Below, one piece after another: positions 42,460 to 51,420 of a stretch of DNA of 64,000 nt; the stretch's first letter is position 1, and the number at the start of each line of letters is the position of its first letter. Origin of the DNA: Nocardia altamirensis NBRC 108246 (GTDB taxonomy: Bacteria > Actinomycetota > Actinomycetes > Mycobacteriales > Mycobacteriaceae); NCBI RefSeq assembly GCF_001612685.1, contig NZ_BDAY01000012.1, positions 1 to 64,000 on the forward strand, in the 5' to 3' direction. Both the position numbers and the translations under genes were made by a program. Below the pieces are notes generated by a model that saw only the letters and a list, made by a program, of their open reading frames with translations, was not told the origin of the DNA and did not search any database.

Positions 42460-43980
42460 TCAGCTGACGGACATCTCGCGGTTCGCCGCCGCGGCGCGTC
42501 GTTCTCGCACCGCGGCCAGGTCCACCGGTTCCTGCAGGTCGGACTCGCCTGCGTCGGCCGGATCGATGGGGTCGGCCGGCGCGATCGCGCCGAGGGTTTC
42601 GGCCAGCACCGGCAACCATCGCAGGACCTCGTCGCGGTACGGACCCTCGGTCTCCAGCTGGCTCAGCACACCCGCCAGCGTCAACGCCGCACGGGCGAAC
42701 GGGGTGAAGTACGGCGGCATCGTCATCTCCCGCACCACATTCGACAGCCGGGGATTCGTGGTGCGCCGCACTTGCCTGCGCAGCCACGGGGTGGTCAGCC
42801 GATACGTCGAGTGCTTGAAGGGCTCGCTGCACGGTTCGACCGCCGCATAGAGCGCCTCGATATCGAACGCGCGTCCGGACGCGACGAAACCGTGCCGCCG
42901 GGTCGCGGCCGCCAGCTCGGTCGGCCCGCCCTCGAAGAAGGCCTTGCAGTAGTCGATGGCCAGCTCCTGGAAACCCTCGGGCGGCCAGTCGCAGCAAGCC
43001 CCGAAGTCGACCACCCCGAGCCGCCCGTCCGGCAGCACCCGGAAATTGCCGGGATGCGGATCGGCGTAGAGCAACCCGTGCCGCCCCCACCCCGAAGTGA
43101 CGAACCGCAGCATCAGCATGCCGACCCGATCCCGCTCGGCCTGCGCGCCCGCGGCCACGATGCGGGTGACGGGCGTGCCCTCGACCCATTCGGTGATCAA
43201 CACGTCGCCGCGCTGCGCGACCACCGCAGGCACATAGAAATCCGGGTCGTCGGCGTAGGCCGCCGCGAAGGTGCGCTGGTACTCGGCTTCGGCCGCGTAA
43301 TCGAGTTCGGCACTGACGCAGTCGCAGATCGCCTCGGTGACCGCCTTGACGTCGGCGCCGGGCAGAAAAACGGTGGCAAGATGCGAGATCCGGCGCAATT
43401 GCTCCAGGTCGGCCGCGACAGACTGGCGGCCGCCGGGGTACATCACCTTGACCGCGACCTGCCTGCCGTCGTGCCACACCGCGCGGTGCACCTGGCCGAG
43501 CGAGGCTGCGGCCGCGCGGCGGTCGTCGAATTCCTGGAAGTGCCAACGCCAGTCCTCGCCCATGCTGGCCGCGATGGCCGCGTGCACGGTCTTCGGCAGC
43601 ATCGCAGGCGCCGAATCCTGCAGCCTGCTCAGGGCGATCCGATAGGGTTCGGCGAGTTCCTGCGGCAGCCCGAGCTCGTAAATGGCAAGCAGCTGACCGA
43701 GTTTCGCGGCACAGCCCTTCAGCTCGCCGAGTACCTCGAACATGTGCTGCGCGGTCCGCAATTGGATGTCGCGATTGACTTCTTCGGACGACCTGCCCAA
43801 CGCACGTTTGCCGAGACCCGCGGCCCGCCGCCCCGCGAAGGCCACCGGCAGCGCGGCGAGTTTGGCATTGCGAATAGCACCGCGAACTGGAGGTTTGCCA
43901 TCGGAGCGAGACGCGAACAGCCGTGCACGTTCGCTAGCGGAACCCTCGTCGGCACCTTCGCCGATGCGCCGGATGCTCAT
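42460..43980 (-). CDS. ABC1/UbiB-family atypical kinase, first copy
   Basis: A 506-residue ABC1/UbiB protein. The diagnostic KxGQ motif ([10 protein letters not shown]), the Ala-rich nucleotide loop ([12 protein letters not shown]), the ATP lysine in VAVKVMYPG, and the DPHPGN and VDFG catalytic motifs are all present. Family members act as ATPases that help extract or handle isoprenoid and other lipid substrates (UbiB/COQ8). The partner could be lipids of the surrounding monooxygenase island. It is divergent from the GntR gene; two operator-like sites lie in the 106-bp gap. Confidence 0.87.
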   Translation of the reverse strand: MSIRRIGEGADEGSASERARLFASRSDGKPPVRGAIRNAKLAALPVAFAGRRAAGLGKRALGRSSEEVNRDIQLRTAQHMFEVLGELKGCAAKLGQLLAIYELGLPQELAEPYRIALSRLQDSAPAMLPKTVHAAIAASMGEDWRWHFQEFDDRRAAAASLGQVHRAVWHDGRQVAVKVMYPGGRQSVAADLEQLRRISHLATVFLPGADVKAVTEAICDCVSAELDYAAEAEYQRTFAAAYADDPDFYVPAVVAQRGDVLITEWVEGTPVTRIVAAGAQAERDRVGMLMLRFVTSGWGRHGLLYADPHPGNFRVLPDGRLGVVDFGACCDWPPEGFQELAIDYCKAFFEGGPTELAAATRRHGFVASGRAFDIEALYAAVEPCSEPFKHSTYRLTTPWLRRQVRRTTNPRLSNVVREMTMPPYFTPFARAALTLAGVLSQLETEGPYRDEVLRWLPVLAETLGAIAPADPIDPADAGESDLQEPVDLAAVRERRAAAANREMSVS

Positions 43981-44021
43981 GACTCACCTCACACTGTGCG
44001 CGGACCAGTGTTGCACACGTG

Positions 44022-44056
44022 CAGTCTGGCACAGTAGGGCTTAGACTGTCTGGGAC
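44022..44056. promoter_or_regulatory. operator-like sites B1 and B2 between ABC1 and GntR genes
   Basis: Two sites: CAGTCTGGCACAG (44022-44034, reverse CTGTGCCAGACTG) and CTGTCTGGGAC (44046-44056). Both are related to the palindrome CTGTCTCAGACAG found intact further right. They sit in the divergent promoter of the ABC1 kinase and the GntR regulator, suggesting autoregulation. Confidence 0.5.
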
Positions 44057-44086
44057 GTAAACGAACGTAGTCGAAAGGTGACTTCG

Positions 44087-44863
44087 ATGGGATCCCAGAC
44101 GGTAGTCGCCGACGTTGCCGATGAATTGGCGCGCCGGGTTGCCGCGGGGGAGTATCAGCCGGGGGATCTCATGCCGTCTGTTCGCCAGGTCGCCGAGGAG
44201 TTCGAGATGAACCGGGCGACCGCGCAACTGACGCTGGGACGGCTGGAGACGAACGGATTCGTCGAAGCGCGCCGCGGCAAGGGCTTCACCATCCGCGATG
44301 TGCGCGAGGCCGGCGGTGTCGATGTGTACCGCCAGCTGTTCCGCTTCTCGATTCCCATGCCCGACATCGCGATCGAGATGTTCCGCGACATCGTCGACGT
44401 CGAGCGCGGCATCGTGATGGAGACATTGCTCGCCTACACCAGCAGCGGGCAGGATGTGGATCAAGCGGTCCTCAAGGCCGAGATCGACAAGCTCGAAACG
44501 CTTGCCAGGCAGGATGATCCGGATCTGCGCGAGATCTTGGCGATCGAGGTCGGACTGGTCCGCAGGCTGCTCACCGCGCTCGGACTCTCCATGCAGCGGG
44601 CGATCTTGAACTCGATCGGCGAGATGGTGCTCGAGGTGCCGGAGGCGGTCGACGCGTTCTTCGCCGGCGCGCCGGACCTGCACGTGCTCGTCTGGCGGGC
44701 GCTCGCCGCGGTGTGGGATTCGGGTTCCGGTCCGTCGGACGCGCAGGTGGCACTGTTCGAGGACTTATTCGGGATGTACCACGAGAAGGTGTTGCTCCGC
44801 TTCGACGAGTTGGTCGGCGGCACAGAAGAACAGGCCGACGACGGGCACGCTGCCAGCGCCTGA
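44087..44863 (+). CDS. GntR-family transcriptional regulator
   Basis: A 258-residue regulator; ATG 44087 is preferred because AAAGG lies eight bases upstream (a GTG at 44078 is possible). The N-terminal winged helix (ADELARRVAAGEYQPGDLMPSVRQVAEEFEMNRATAQLTLGRLETNGFVEARRGKGFTI) is typical GntR. The C-terminal helical domain resembles the FCD/FadR effector region. By position it probably controls the flanking monooxygenase, ABC1 kinase and SDR/esterase genes through the shared palindrome. The assignment of sites to this protein is inference. Confidence 0.85.
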   Translation: MGSQTVVADVADELARRVAAGEYQPGDLMPSVRQVAEEFEMNRATAQLTLGRLETNGFVEARRGKGFTIRDVREAGGVDVYRQLFRFSIPMPDIAIEMFRDIVDVERGIVMETLLAYTSSGQDVDQAVLKAEIDKLETLARQDDPDLREILAIEVGLVRRLLTALGLSMQRAILNSIGEMVLEVPEAVDAFFAGAPDLHVLVWRALAAVWDSGSGPSDAQVALFEDLFGMYHEKVLLRFDELVGGTEEQADDGHAASA

Positions 44864-44962
44864 CAGTTCCCGGCACACTCTTAGCAACTCGGTTCTGCCC
44901 TGCCGCGGGCGCCTCTGCTGTGCACTGAAACGGCCCTAGTCGTGCGCGTTACCGATTGACCC

Positions 44963-44977
44963 TCTGTCTCAGACAGA
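44963..44977 (+). promoter_or_regulatory. operator-like site C, perfect palindrome
   Basis: TCTGTCTCAGACAGA is a perfect inverted repeat with 7-bp arms around a central C. It ends 34 bp before the ATG of the second ABC1 kinase gene. The core CTGTCTCAGACAG is identical to the core at 49115-49127. Confidence 0.7.
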
Positions 44978-45011
44978 ATAGGGTGGTGGCACGCAGCGAA
45001 GCGAGGTAACC

Positions 45012-46349
45012 ATGGCAGGCAGCAGGCGTAAGGGATTGGCCAGGTCGGCGAAATTGGCGGGGTTGCCGATGAGCATCATGGCCCGCCGGGTCACCGCGAC
45101 CGGTCGCGCGATGATGACCGGCGCCTCGCGCGGCGACCTCGATGACGAACTCATCGACAAGGCGGCCGACCAGGTGTTCGCGGTGCTCGGCGAACTCAAG
45201 GGCGGCGCGATGAAACTCGGCCAGGCATTGAGCGTCGCCGAGGCCAGCATCCCGCCACGCTTCGCCGACCGTTATCGCGAGGCGCTCACCAGGCTGCAAT
45301 CCCAGGCGCCGCCGATGCCGACCAGTTCCGTGCATCGCATGCTCGCCGAGCAACTCGGCACCCGCTGGCGCGAGCGCTTCACCACCTTCGACGACACACC
45401 GATCGCGGCGGCCAGCATCGGCCAGGTGCATCGCGCGATCTGGCGGGACGGGCGCACCGTCGCGGTGAAAGTGCAGTATCCCGGTGCGGACACCGCGCTC
45501 ATGTCGGATCTGAAGATGCTCCAGATGTTCTCCGGCGCTTTCGGTCTCATGATGCCCGGTGCGGACACCAAGGCGTTGATCGCGGAGTTCATCGACCGCA
45601 CCGCCGACGAGCTCGACTATCGGATCGAGGCGGATCACCAGCGCCGCTTCGCCAAGGTCTTCGCGGGCGACCCGGCCTTCGAGGTGCCGAGGGTGATCGC
45701 GAGCGCGCCGAAAGTCCTTGTCTCGGAATGGCTGCAGGCCACCCCGCTGGCCACGATCATCGCAGGGGGCACCAAGGCGCAGCGTGACCGGGCAGGTCAC
45801 CTGCTCATCGAATTCTCGCTGTCCGCGCCGGTGCGGGTCGGGTATCTGCACTGCGATCCGCATCCTGGCAACTTCCAGTTGCTCGACGACGGGCGACTCG
45901 GGGTCATCGACTTCGGTGCGTCGATCGCGTTGCCCGGTGGAATTCCGCCCGTGATCGGCGAACTCGCGCGCTGTGCCATGGACGAGGACTACGACCACCT
46001 GGTCACTGTGCTGCAGGACAACGGATTCGTGCGCCATGGCCACGCCTTGGATCTCGGTCCGATCGAGCGGCTGGTCACGCCGATCGTCGCCCAGCTCCGC
46101 GGCGAGAGCGTCCACATCAGCCGAGAGTTGTTGCAGGGGCACACTGTTCGCGCCCTCGAGAAGCGCAACATCTCGCTGACCAACAGCAAGGCGGTCAAGG
46201 CGCCGACCGAGATTCCGGAACTGGCGATGCTCGGCCGGGTCTTCGCCGGCGTCATCGGGGTCTGCGCACAGCTCGATGCCGAAGGACCGTTCGTCGACCT
46301 GGTCACCCAGTGGCTTCCCGGTTTCACCGAGGACGGCGAGGCCGCATAA
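45012..46349 (+). CDS. ABC1/UbiB-family atypical kinase, second copy
   Basis: A 445-residue paralogue of the 42460-43980 protein. KxGQ region GAMKLGQALS, Ala-rich loop IAAASIGQVHRA, VAVKVQYPG lysine, CDPHPGN and IDFGAS are conserved. Two ABC1 genes so close, both next to copies of the same operator, suggest that each serves a different substrate or branch of the island. The gene ends in a short inverted repeat that starts within its stop codon. Confidence 0.87.
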   Translation: MAGSRRKGLARSAKLAGLPMSIMARRVTATGRAMMTGASRGDLDDELIDKAADQVFAVLGELKGGAMKLGQALSVAEASIPPRFADRYREALTRLQSQAPPMPTSSVHRMLAEQLGTRWRERFTTFDDTPIAAASIGQVHRAIWRDGRTVAVKVQYPGADTALMSDLKMLQMFSGAFGLMMPGADTKALIAEFIDRTADELDYRIEADHQRRFAKVFAGDPAFEVPRVIASAPKVLVSEWLQATPLATIIAGGTKAQRDRAGHLLIEFSLSAPVRVGYLHCDPHPGNFQLLDDGRLGVIDFGASIALPGGIPPVIGELARCAMDEDYDHLVTVLQDNGFVRHGHALDLGPIERLVTPIVAQLRGESVHISRELLQGHTVRALEKRNISLTNSKAVKAPTEIPELAMLGRVFAGVIGVCAQLDAEGPFVDLVTQWLPGFTEDGEAA

Positions 46350-46368
46350 CCGCCGCTGGGGGGCGGTT
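46348..46368. terminator. short hairpin between convergent genes
   Basis: AACCGCC (46348-46354) pairs with GGCGGTT (46362-46368), with a 7-nt loop. It overlaps the stop of the ABC1 gene and precedes the end of the minus-strand SRPBCC gene. Confidence 0.5.
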
Positions 46369-46378
46369 GTGCGGGCGT

Positions 46379-46975
46379 CTAGATCCGGGTGCCGAGCCCG
46401 CGCAGGCTCCAGCGGGCGACGGGGCGCGCGAGGGGCGCGACGATCTGCAGCGGAAGCAGGCCGCCGAAGCGGGGATGCACGGCAAGCGTCCAGGTGAGGG
46501 TCGTTGCGCCGGAGTCGGTGCGGGTCAGCACGTATTCTTCGGCGATCGACTTCATGACGAAGGGCACCGAGGACTTGGTCGCGGTGAGCGCGATGCGACG
46601 GCCCTCGTCCCTGGCGATGACCTCCTCGACGCCGGCAACCAGCGTCCCGTCGAATACCCGGGTGGCGCCGACACCGCGGTCGCCGTTCGGGTAGCGCATG
46701 CCATTGACCAGCGGCAACCACGAGTAGAGGCCGTTGGTGTCCAGGGCGGCCCATACCTGTTCCGGCGTGGCGTCGAAGGTGTGCTCGGCGGTGACGACGA
46801 GCGCTGCCTTGTCCTCGACGAATCCGCGCATCTTCGCGGCGCGGATCGGAGTGAGCCGATGCCCGCCGCCCGCGAGCAGCGCCTTGGTCCAGCGGCGCGA
46901 AACGATCAGCGCCACCAGCCCGGCAAGCACGCCGACGACGAGCACGACGGCGGCGATGATGAGCAGCGTTGTCAT
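46379..46975 (-). CDS. SRPBCC-family protein with N-terminal membrane anchor
   Basis: A 198-residue protein. One hydrophobic helix at residues about 3-26 (LLIIAAVVLVVGVLAGLVALIV) is followed by a START/polyketide-cyclase-like (SRPBCC) domain (AEHTFDATPEQVWAALDTNGLYSWLPLVNG...). The ATG overlaps the upstream SDR stop (ATGA). Such domains bind hydrophobic ligands, so it may present a lipid substrate to the SDR, esterase or monooxygenases of the island. Last gene of the esterase-SDR-SRPBCC transcript. Confidence 0.78.
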   Translation of the reverse strand: MTTLLIIAAVVLVVGVLAGLVALIVSRRWTKALLAGGGHRLTPIRAAKMRGFVEDKAALVVTAEHTFDATPEQVWAALDTNGLYSWLPLVNGMRYPNGDRGVGATRVFDGTLVAGVEEVIARDEGRRIALTATKSSVPFVMKSIAEEYVLTRTDSGATTLTWTLAVHPRFGGLLPLQIVAPLARPVARWSLRGLGTRI

Positions 46976-47946
46976 CCGTGCACTCCAGGGGTGGTGGCTT
47001 GGCTGTCTGCTGGCGGGGCCCAATAGGTTTGCAGCCCTTGGCGACTCGGCATCCGTTCGACCGCGCGTCGAGCGGAGTCCAGCGCACCCGGCCGATCGAT
47101 CAGCAACCGGGCGACGCGTTCGAGTTCGGGCCCGGTGATGATCCGCATGGCGGTGCGTGTGGTGCGGGGGAGTGCCCGCGCGATGCGGTAACCCAACCAC
47201 GACTCCGGCCGCAGCGTCATGACCGCCTCGTTCCTGCGGATCGCCGCGACGATCTTGTGGCCCGCCTTGTCCGGATGCATCCCGAGCATCGTCATGCCCT
47301 TGGTGATCCCCTGTTTACCGATCTCGACCTGCTCCGCGGTGACCGACGAGACTGCCGCTGTCGCAGCGAGATTCGTGGCGATCAGCCCGGGACAGACCAC
47401 CGTCACGCCGATCTTGTGGCCGGCGAACTCGGCCCGCAGCGTCTCGCTGAAATGCTTCACCCCGGCTTTGCCGATGCTGTACGGGGTGGCGAGCCGAGCG
47501 GGGGCGAACGCCGCCATGGAGGAAATGTTCACCAGGTGGCCGCCTGCGCCGCGCGCCACCATCTGCGCGCCGAAGATGCGGCAGCCGTGGATCATCGCCA
47601 TCATGTTGATGTCGATGATGCGGCGCAGATCATCGAGCGGAACCTCCAAAAATGGCCCGCCGACCAGGATTCCGGCATTGTTGACCACCACATCGGGCAC
47701 GCCGTGGTTGTCCTTGACGTACCGCCCGAAGGCCTCCAACGCCTCGGTGTCGGAGACATCGAGGGCGTAGGGGAAGGCCAGCCCGCCCGCCGAACGAATC
47801 AGTGCCACCGTCTCTTTCGCGGTCGCGAGGTTGATGTCGGCGACGATCACCTCGGCGCCGAGCTCGGCGAGCGCCTTCGCAGTGCCGCGGCCTATGCCGC
47901 TGCCCGCCCCGGTGACCACGGCCAGACCTGGATAGAAGTTCGTCAT
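46972..47946 (-). CDS. short-chain dehydrogenase/reductase
   Basis: A 324-residue SDR, longer than the usual 250 because of a C-terminal extension. Motifs: TGAGSGIG, NNAG, Ser in NISSMAA, and YSIGK. GAGGAG lies just before its ATG. It lies 16 bp after the esterase gene and overlaps the SRPBCC gene by 4 bp. The extended SDR of the mymA locus (Rv3085) is a comparable arrangement, known from mycobacteria; orthology is not tested here. Confidence 0.85.
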   Translation of the reverse strand: MTNFYPGLAVVTGAGSGIGRGTAKALAELGAEVIVADINLATAKETVALIRSAGGLAFPYALDVSDTEALEAFGRYVKDNHGVPDVVVNNAGILVGGPFLEVPLDDLRRIIDINMMAMIHGCRIFGAQMVARGAGGHLVNISSMAAFAPARLATPYSIGKAGVKHFSETLRAEFAGHKIGVTVVCPGLIATNLAATAAVSSVTAEQVEIGKQGITKGMTMLGMHPDKAGHKIVAAIRRNEAVMTLRPESWLGYRIARALPRTTRTAMRIITGPELERVARLLIDRPGALDSARRAVERMPSRQGLQTYWAPPADSQATTPGVHG

Positions 47947-47962
47947 CGGGCGCTCCTCGAGT

Positions 47963-49048
47963 TCATGCCGCCGCGCTGCCGCGGAACAACCGCCGCAGCC
48001 TGCCGCGATAGGCGGTGGCGCTGCCGTTCAGCAGCTGTTGATGGAAGGCGCCGATCTCACGGAAGGCGGCACGGCCCTCCGGCAGCAGGTCGGCACCCGC
48101 GACGAAGACGTGGGCCTGCCGGTCCCAGATCTGCAGCCTGCATACGACATTCGCTTGGTCGCAGCGGGCGGCGAGCTGTTCGGCGTCGGCGAGCAGCACC
48201 TCGGTCGAACCGACGAGGATGAGCACCGGTGGCAGCCCGGTGAAGTCGTGGTTGACCGGCGACCATGCCGGATCGAGCGTGCCGTCGACGTGAAAGCCTC
48301 TGCGCACGACCAGATCCAGGCCACGGACCGGAATGACCGGGTCGCGGCGGGCATTCGGGTGCGCACGCTTGCCTGTGGTGTCGAGGTCGGCCCACGGTGC
48401 CACCGCGGTGATGCCGCCCGGCATCGGCAGTCCCGCGTCGCGCGCGGCGAGCGTCACGCTGAAGGCGAGTCCGCCGCCTGCCGAATCGCCCGCGACGATG
48501 ATCCGCGCACCGGGGAAGCCGCGACTCAGCAGGTATCGATACGCGGCGACACCGTCGGCGATGCTTTCGGTGATATGGGCATGCGGCAGTTGGCGATACG
48601 CGACATTGAGCACCGGCATGCCGCTCGCCCGCGCGAGGCGCGAGACGATCCGCCGGTGGGTGCGCAGCCCGCACGCGATGAATCCGCCACCGTGGAAGTA
48701 GAGGATCGCGCTGTCGGTGCGCATGCCTGGGTCGGCGGTGTCGCGATGCCAGACCCATTCGCCGTGGAATCCGTCGAACAGCACCGGCCTGCGCCGTGTG
48801 CCTGCGACCGCGACGAGAGCGGCGGCGGGCGCATCGATCGCGTTGCTGATCGCGAAGATCCGCTTGTCCCTGATCGGGCCGTAGTTGCCGGCCATGGTCA
48901 CGGTTTCGAGGGCGGCGCGCACGGTGGCGAACAGCAGGGGGTGGATCAGACGGGCGATGGGGCTTGCCCGGTTCGGTATTTCCACCGTGACGCTGGAGCG
49001 GGGCGAGACAACCGGCAGTTGCGCCGCGGGGGCGTTGGTCGAGGTCAT
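47963..49048 (-). CDS. alpha/beta hydrolase fold-3 esterase (LipR-like)
   Basis: A 361-residue hormone-sensitive-lipase-family esterase. The oxyanion motif HGGG is at about 119-122, the nucleophile Ser189 is in GDSAGG, and the late Asp and His (for example in WDRQAHVFV) complete the triad. The start at 49048 has GGAGG eight bases upstream. It is first gene of an esterase-SDR-SRPBCC transcript, and the palindrome 49114-49128 lies 65 bp upstream, shared with the divergent SDR. The gene context recalls lipR-Rv3085 of the mymA operon. Confidence 0.86.
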   Translation of the reverse strand: MTSTNAPAAQLPVVSPRSSVTVEIPNRASPIARLIHPLLFATVRAALETVTMAGNYGPIRDKRIFAISNAIDAPAAALVAVAGTRRRPVLFDGFHGEWVWHRDTADPGMRTDSAILYFHGGGFIACGLRTHRRIVSRLARASGMPVLNVAYRQLPHAHITESIADGVAAYRYLLSRGFPGARIIVAGDSAGGGLAFSVTLAARDAGLPMPGGITAVAPWADLDTTGKRAHPNARRDPVIPVRGLDLVVRRGFHVDGTLDPAWSPVNHDFTGLPPVLILVGSTEVLLADAEQLAARCDQANVVCRLQIWDRQAHVFVAGADLLPEGRAAFREIGAFHQQLLNGSATAYRGRLRRLFRGSAAA

Positions 49049-49113
49049 ACGCGGGTCCTCCAGGCGCAAATCCCTTGCGCGCTTCGGCATTGGGCGCGCC
49101 TGAAGCAGTATAT

Positions 49114-49128
49114 ACTGTCTCAGACAGT
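49114..49128. promoter_or_regulatory. operator-like site D, perfect palindrome in divergent promoter
   Basis: ACTGTCTCAGACAGT is a perfect 7-bp-arm palindrome, placed between the divergent esterase and SDR genes. A TATA-like stretch directly precedes it, suggesting overlap with a promoter. It shares its 13-bp core exactly with site C. Confidence 0.7.
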
Positions 49129-49170
49129 GAGCGTAAGCCCGCTGGTTGATCCACGAACAGGGGAAGTCAG

Positions 49171-50076
49171 ATGGCAGGCTTCGACAACGAGATCGTCGTC
49201 ATCACCGGCGCTGGGAGTGGGATCGGCCGCGCCACCGCGCACCGCTTCGCCCGCAAAGGCGCCACCGTCATCGCCGCCGATATCGAGAAGGAGCGCGTGA
49301 TCGGCACCGTCGATGCGATCCTCGCCGACGGGTATCGCGCGGTGCCCTACCAGGTCGACGTGTCCGACGCCGAGGCGATGCAGGGCTTCGCCGACGAGGT
49401 GCACGACGCGCACGGCGTCGCGCGGGTGCTGGTGAACAACGCCGGATTCACCACGGCGGGACCATTTCTCGAACACACCATCGCGGACTGGGACCGTTTG
49501 ATGGGCGTCAACGTCTGGGGCCTGGTCTACGGCTCGACGTTCTTCGGCAGGCAGATGGTCGACGCGGGCACCGGCGGACGCATCATCAATGTCACCTCGG
49601 TGGCGGCCTTCCTGCCGATTCCGCTCAGCACGCCCTACTGCACCACCAAGGCGGCAGCCCAAATGCTCACCGAGGGTTTGCGATTGGAGTTCGCTGGCAC
49701 CGGCGTCGGGGTGACCGCGATCTGCCCGGCCTTCATCGACACCGGCTTCTACGAGGCCGCGCAGCCGATCGGGCTGAACGACACCGCGGCCCGCCGGGCC
49801 AGCAACATCTCCCAGTACGCTGCGAAGCTCGTCGCGCACAGCCCCGACACCGTCGCGAAAACCATTGTCCGGGTGGCCGCCCGCAACCCGGCGGTGGTGC
49901 CGACCCCGATCGAAGCGCGCGCCGTCTACCTCGCCACCCGGATCTCTCCGAGCGCCGCGCGCCTGGTCGCCCGCTTCCTGAAGGTCGACGACCTGTCCGA
50001 CCTACTCAATCGCCTTGTCCCGGAAGCCGTCCTCGGCAAGCTGGACGACTTCCTCGAACACCGGCTCAGGCCGTGA
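49171..50076 (+). CDS. short-chain dehydrogenase/reductase
   Basis: A 301-residue SDR with TGAGSGIG, NNAG, Ser in NVTSVAA and YCTTK. It is clearly related to the divergent SDR at 46972-47946 (same extended C-terminal half), so the pair may be a local duplication. GGGGAA lies before its ATG. It is probably controlled by site D, 42 bp upstream. The substrate is unknown. Confidence 0.85.
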   Translation: MAGFDNEIVVITGAGSGIGRATAHRFARKGATVIAADIEKERVIGTVDAILADGYRAVPYQVDVSDAEAMQGFADEVHDAHGVARVLVNNAGFTTAGPFLEHTIADWDRLMGVNVWGLVYGSTFFGRQMVDAGTGGRIINVTSVAAFLPIPLSTPYCTTKAAAQMLTEGLRLEFAGTGVGVTAICPAFIDTGFYEAAQPIGLNDTAARRASNISQYAAKLVAHSPDTVAKTIVRVAARNPAVVPTPIEARAVYLATRISPSAARLVARFLKVDDLSDLLNRLVPEAVLGKLDDFLEHRLRP

Positions 50077-50091
50077 TGTTTCCGCGGCCGG

Positions 50092-51216
50092 TCACAGTCC
50101 GCCGTTGAGTTTGTTGAGCCGGTCGCAGGATTCGACGTATTCCTGGATCAGTCGATTCACCACGTCGGCGGAGCGTTCGACCTTCGTCATCATGCCGACG
50201 ACCTGGCCGACCGGGTTGAAGTTCACGTCCTTGGCGGCCTCGGGGTAGCGGTGCCCGCGTTTGACGCCGTCCAGCGCCACCATCATCTGCAGCGGCATGG
50301 GCAGCGGATCCGGGGTGTCGGTCTGCTCCCATGCGTCGGTCCAGTCGTTGCGCAGCATGCGGCACGGCTTGCCGGTCCATGACCGCGAGCGCACGGTGTC
50401 GTGGCTGGACGCGTCGATGTAGGTCTGCATTTGTGCGGGCGGCACATTCGCTTCCTCGACGGTCAGCCAGAGCGACCCGGTCCACGCGCCCGCCGCGCCC
50501 ATCGCCATGGCGGCCGCGACCTGGCGGCCGTTGCCGATGCCGCCCGCCGCGAGCACCGGCAGGTCGCCGACCGCGTCGATCACCTGCGGCCACAGCACCA
50601 GCGAGGAGATCTCGCCGCAGTGCCCGCCGCCCTCGGTGCCCTGGCAGACCACGAAGTCGAGGCCCGCGTTCTTGTGGTTGAGCGCGTGCTTCACCGAACC
50701 GCAGAGTGCGCCGATGAGCCTGCCGGAATCCTGCACCTGCTTGATCACGTCGTCGGGCGGCGTGCCGAGCGCGTTGGCGACCAGCTTGGCCTTCGGGTGG
50801 CGCAAGATCACCTCGACCTGCGGCGCGGCGGTGGTTGCGGTCCAGCCGAGTAGCTGGTTGTGTCGCTCGCCGTCGGGCAGTTGCGGGACGCCGTGGTCGG
50901 CGAGGATCTTCTCGGCGAAGTCGCGGTGCCCGTGCGGGACCAGCTCCGCCAGCTTGGCTTCCAATTCCTCCGGCGTCAGGCCGTCGATGCCCTGGCCCTC
51001 GTATTTGCTGGGGATGACCAGGTCGACGCCGTAGACGCCGTGCACGTGTTCGTCGAGCCAGGCGAGCTCGACCTCGAGTTCTTCGGCGGTGAAACCGACC
51101 GCACCGAGCACGCCGAGCCCGCCGGCATTGCTGACCGCGGCCGCCACGTCGCGGCAGTGGGTGAACGCGAAGATGGGGAATTCGATCCCGAGCCGTTCGC
51201 AGATTTCGGTACGCAT
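50092..51216 (-). CDS. nitronate monooxygenase-like flavoprotein
   Basis: A 374-residue FMN-dependent NMO-family protein of the longer type (similar in length to mycobacterial Rv1533 and near IpdC). Key segments: FAFTHCRDVAAAVSNAGGLGVLGAVG, CQGTEGGGHCGEISSLVL, and AAGGIGNGRQVAAAMAMGAAGAWTG. His in GGGHCGE occupies the base region. A perfect match to the KstR consensus lies 55 bp upstream, so control by a steroid-catabolism repressor is possible. It might be a reductase in ring or side-chain degradation rather than a true nitronate monooxygenase. Confidence 0.82.
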   Translation of the reverse strand: MRTEICERLGIEFPIFAFTHCRDVAAAVSNAGGLGVLGAVGFTAEELEVELAWLDEHVHGVYGVDLVIPSKYEGQGIDGLTPEELEAKLAELVPHGHRDFAEKILADHGVPQLPDGERHNQLLGWTATTAAPQVEVILRHPKAKLVANALGTPPDDVIKQVQDSGRLIGALCGSVKHALNHKNAGLDFVVCQGTEGGGHCGEISSLVLWPQVIDAVGDLPVLAAGGIGNGRQVAAAMAMGAAGAWTGSLWLTVEEANVPPAQMQTYIDASSHDTVRSRSWTGKPCRMLRNDWTDAWEQTDTPDPLPMPLQMMVALDGVKRGHRYPEAAKDVNFNPVGQVVGMMTKVERSADVVNRLIQEYVESCDRLNKLNGGL

Positions 51217-51270
51217 GGCGTGCTGGTCTCCTCACTGCCCCATCGCCGTGACGGCGACCGACAGCTGTCC

Positions 51271-51284
51271 TAGAACGAGTTACA
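51271..51284. promoter_or_regulatory. KstR-like operator
   Basis: TAGAACGAGTTACA fits TnnAACnnGTTnnA, the published KstR consensus, at all fixed positions, 55 bp upstream of the nitronate-monooxygenase-like gene. Confidence 0.5.
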
Positions 51285-51385
51285 GAGTTGCTCGGGGCGC
51301 CCGACCGTCGAATCGGCGGTGAACCGCAAGTATCGCCATGACGCGGCCGTGGCTTCCTCGACGGGTCGGTGCACCATCATCCGAC

Positions 51386-51399
51386 AGTAACACGTTCTA
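51386..51399. promoter_or_regulatory. second KstR-like site, one mismatch
   Basis: AGTAACACGTTCTA matches TnnAACnnGTTnnA except for the first base. It lies in the gap between the WS/DGAT end and the nitronate-monooxygenase-like gene start. Confidence 0.4.
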
Positions 51400-51420
51400 G
51401 TTTTGCTCGGAATAGTCGCG

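Noticed and set aside
40694..43546. One long frame joining monooxygenase and an N-terminal extension
   Set aside because: The extension overlaps the ABC1 gene in another frame; a strong ribosome site before GTG 42343 and an operator-like site mark the true start.
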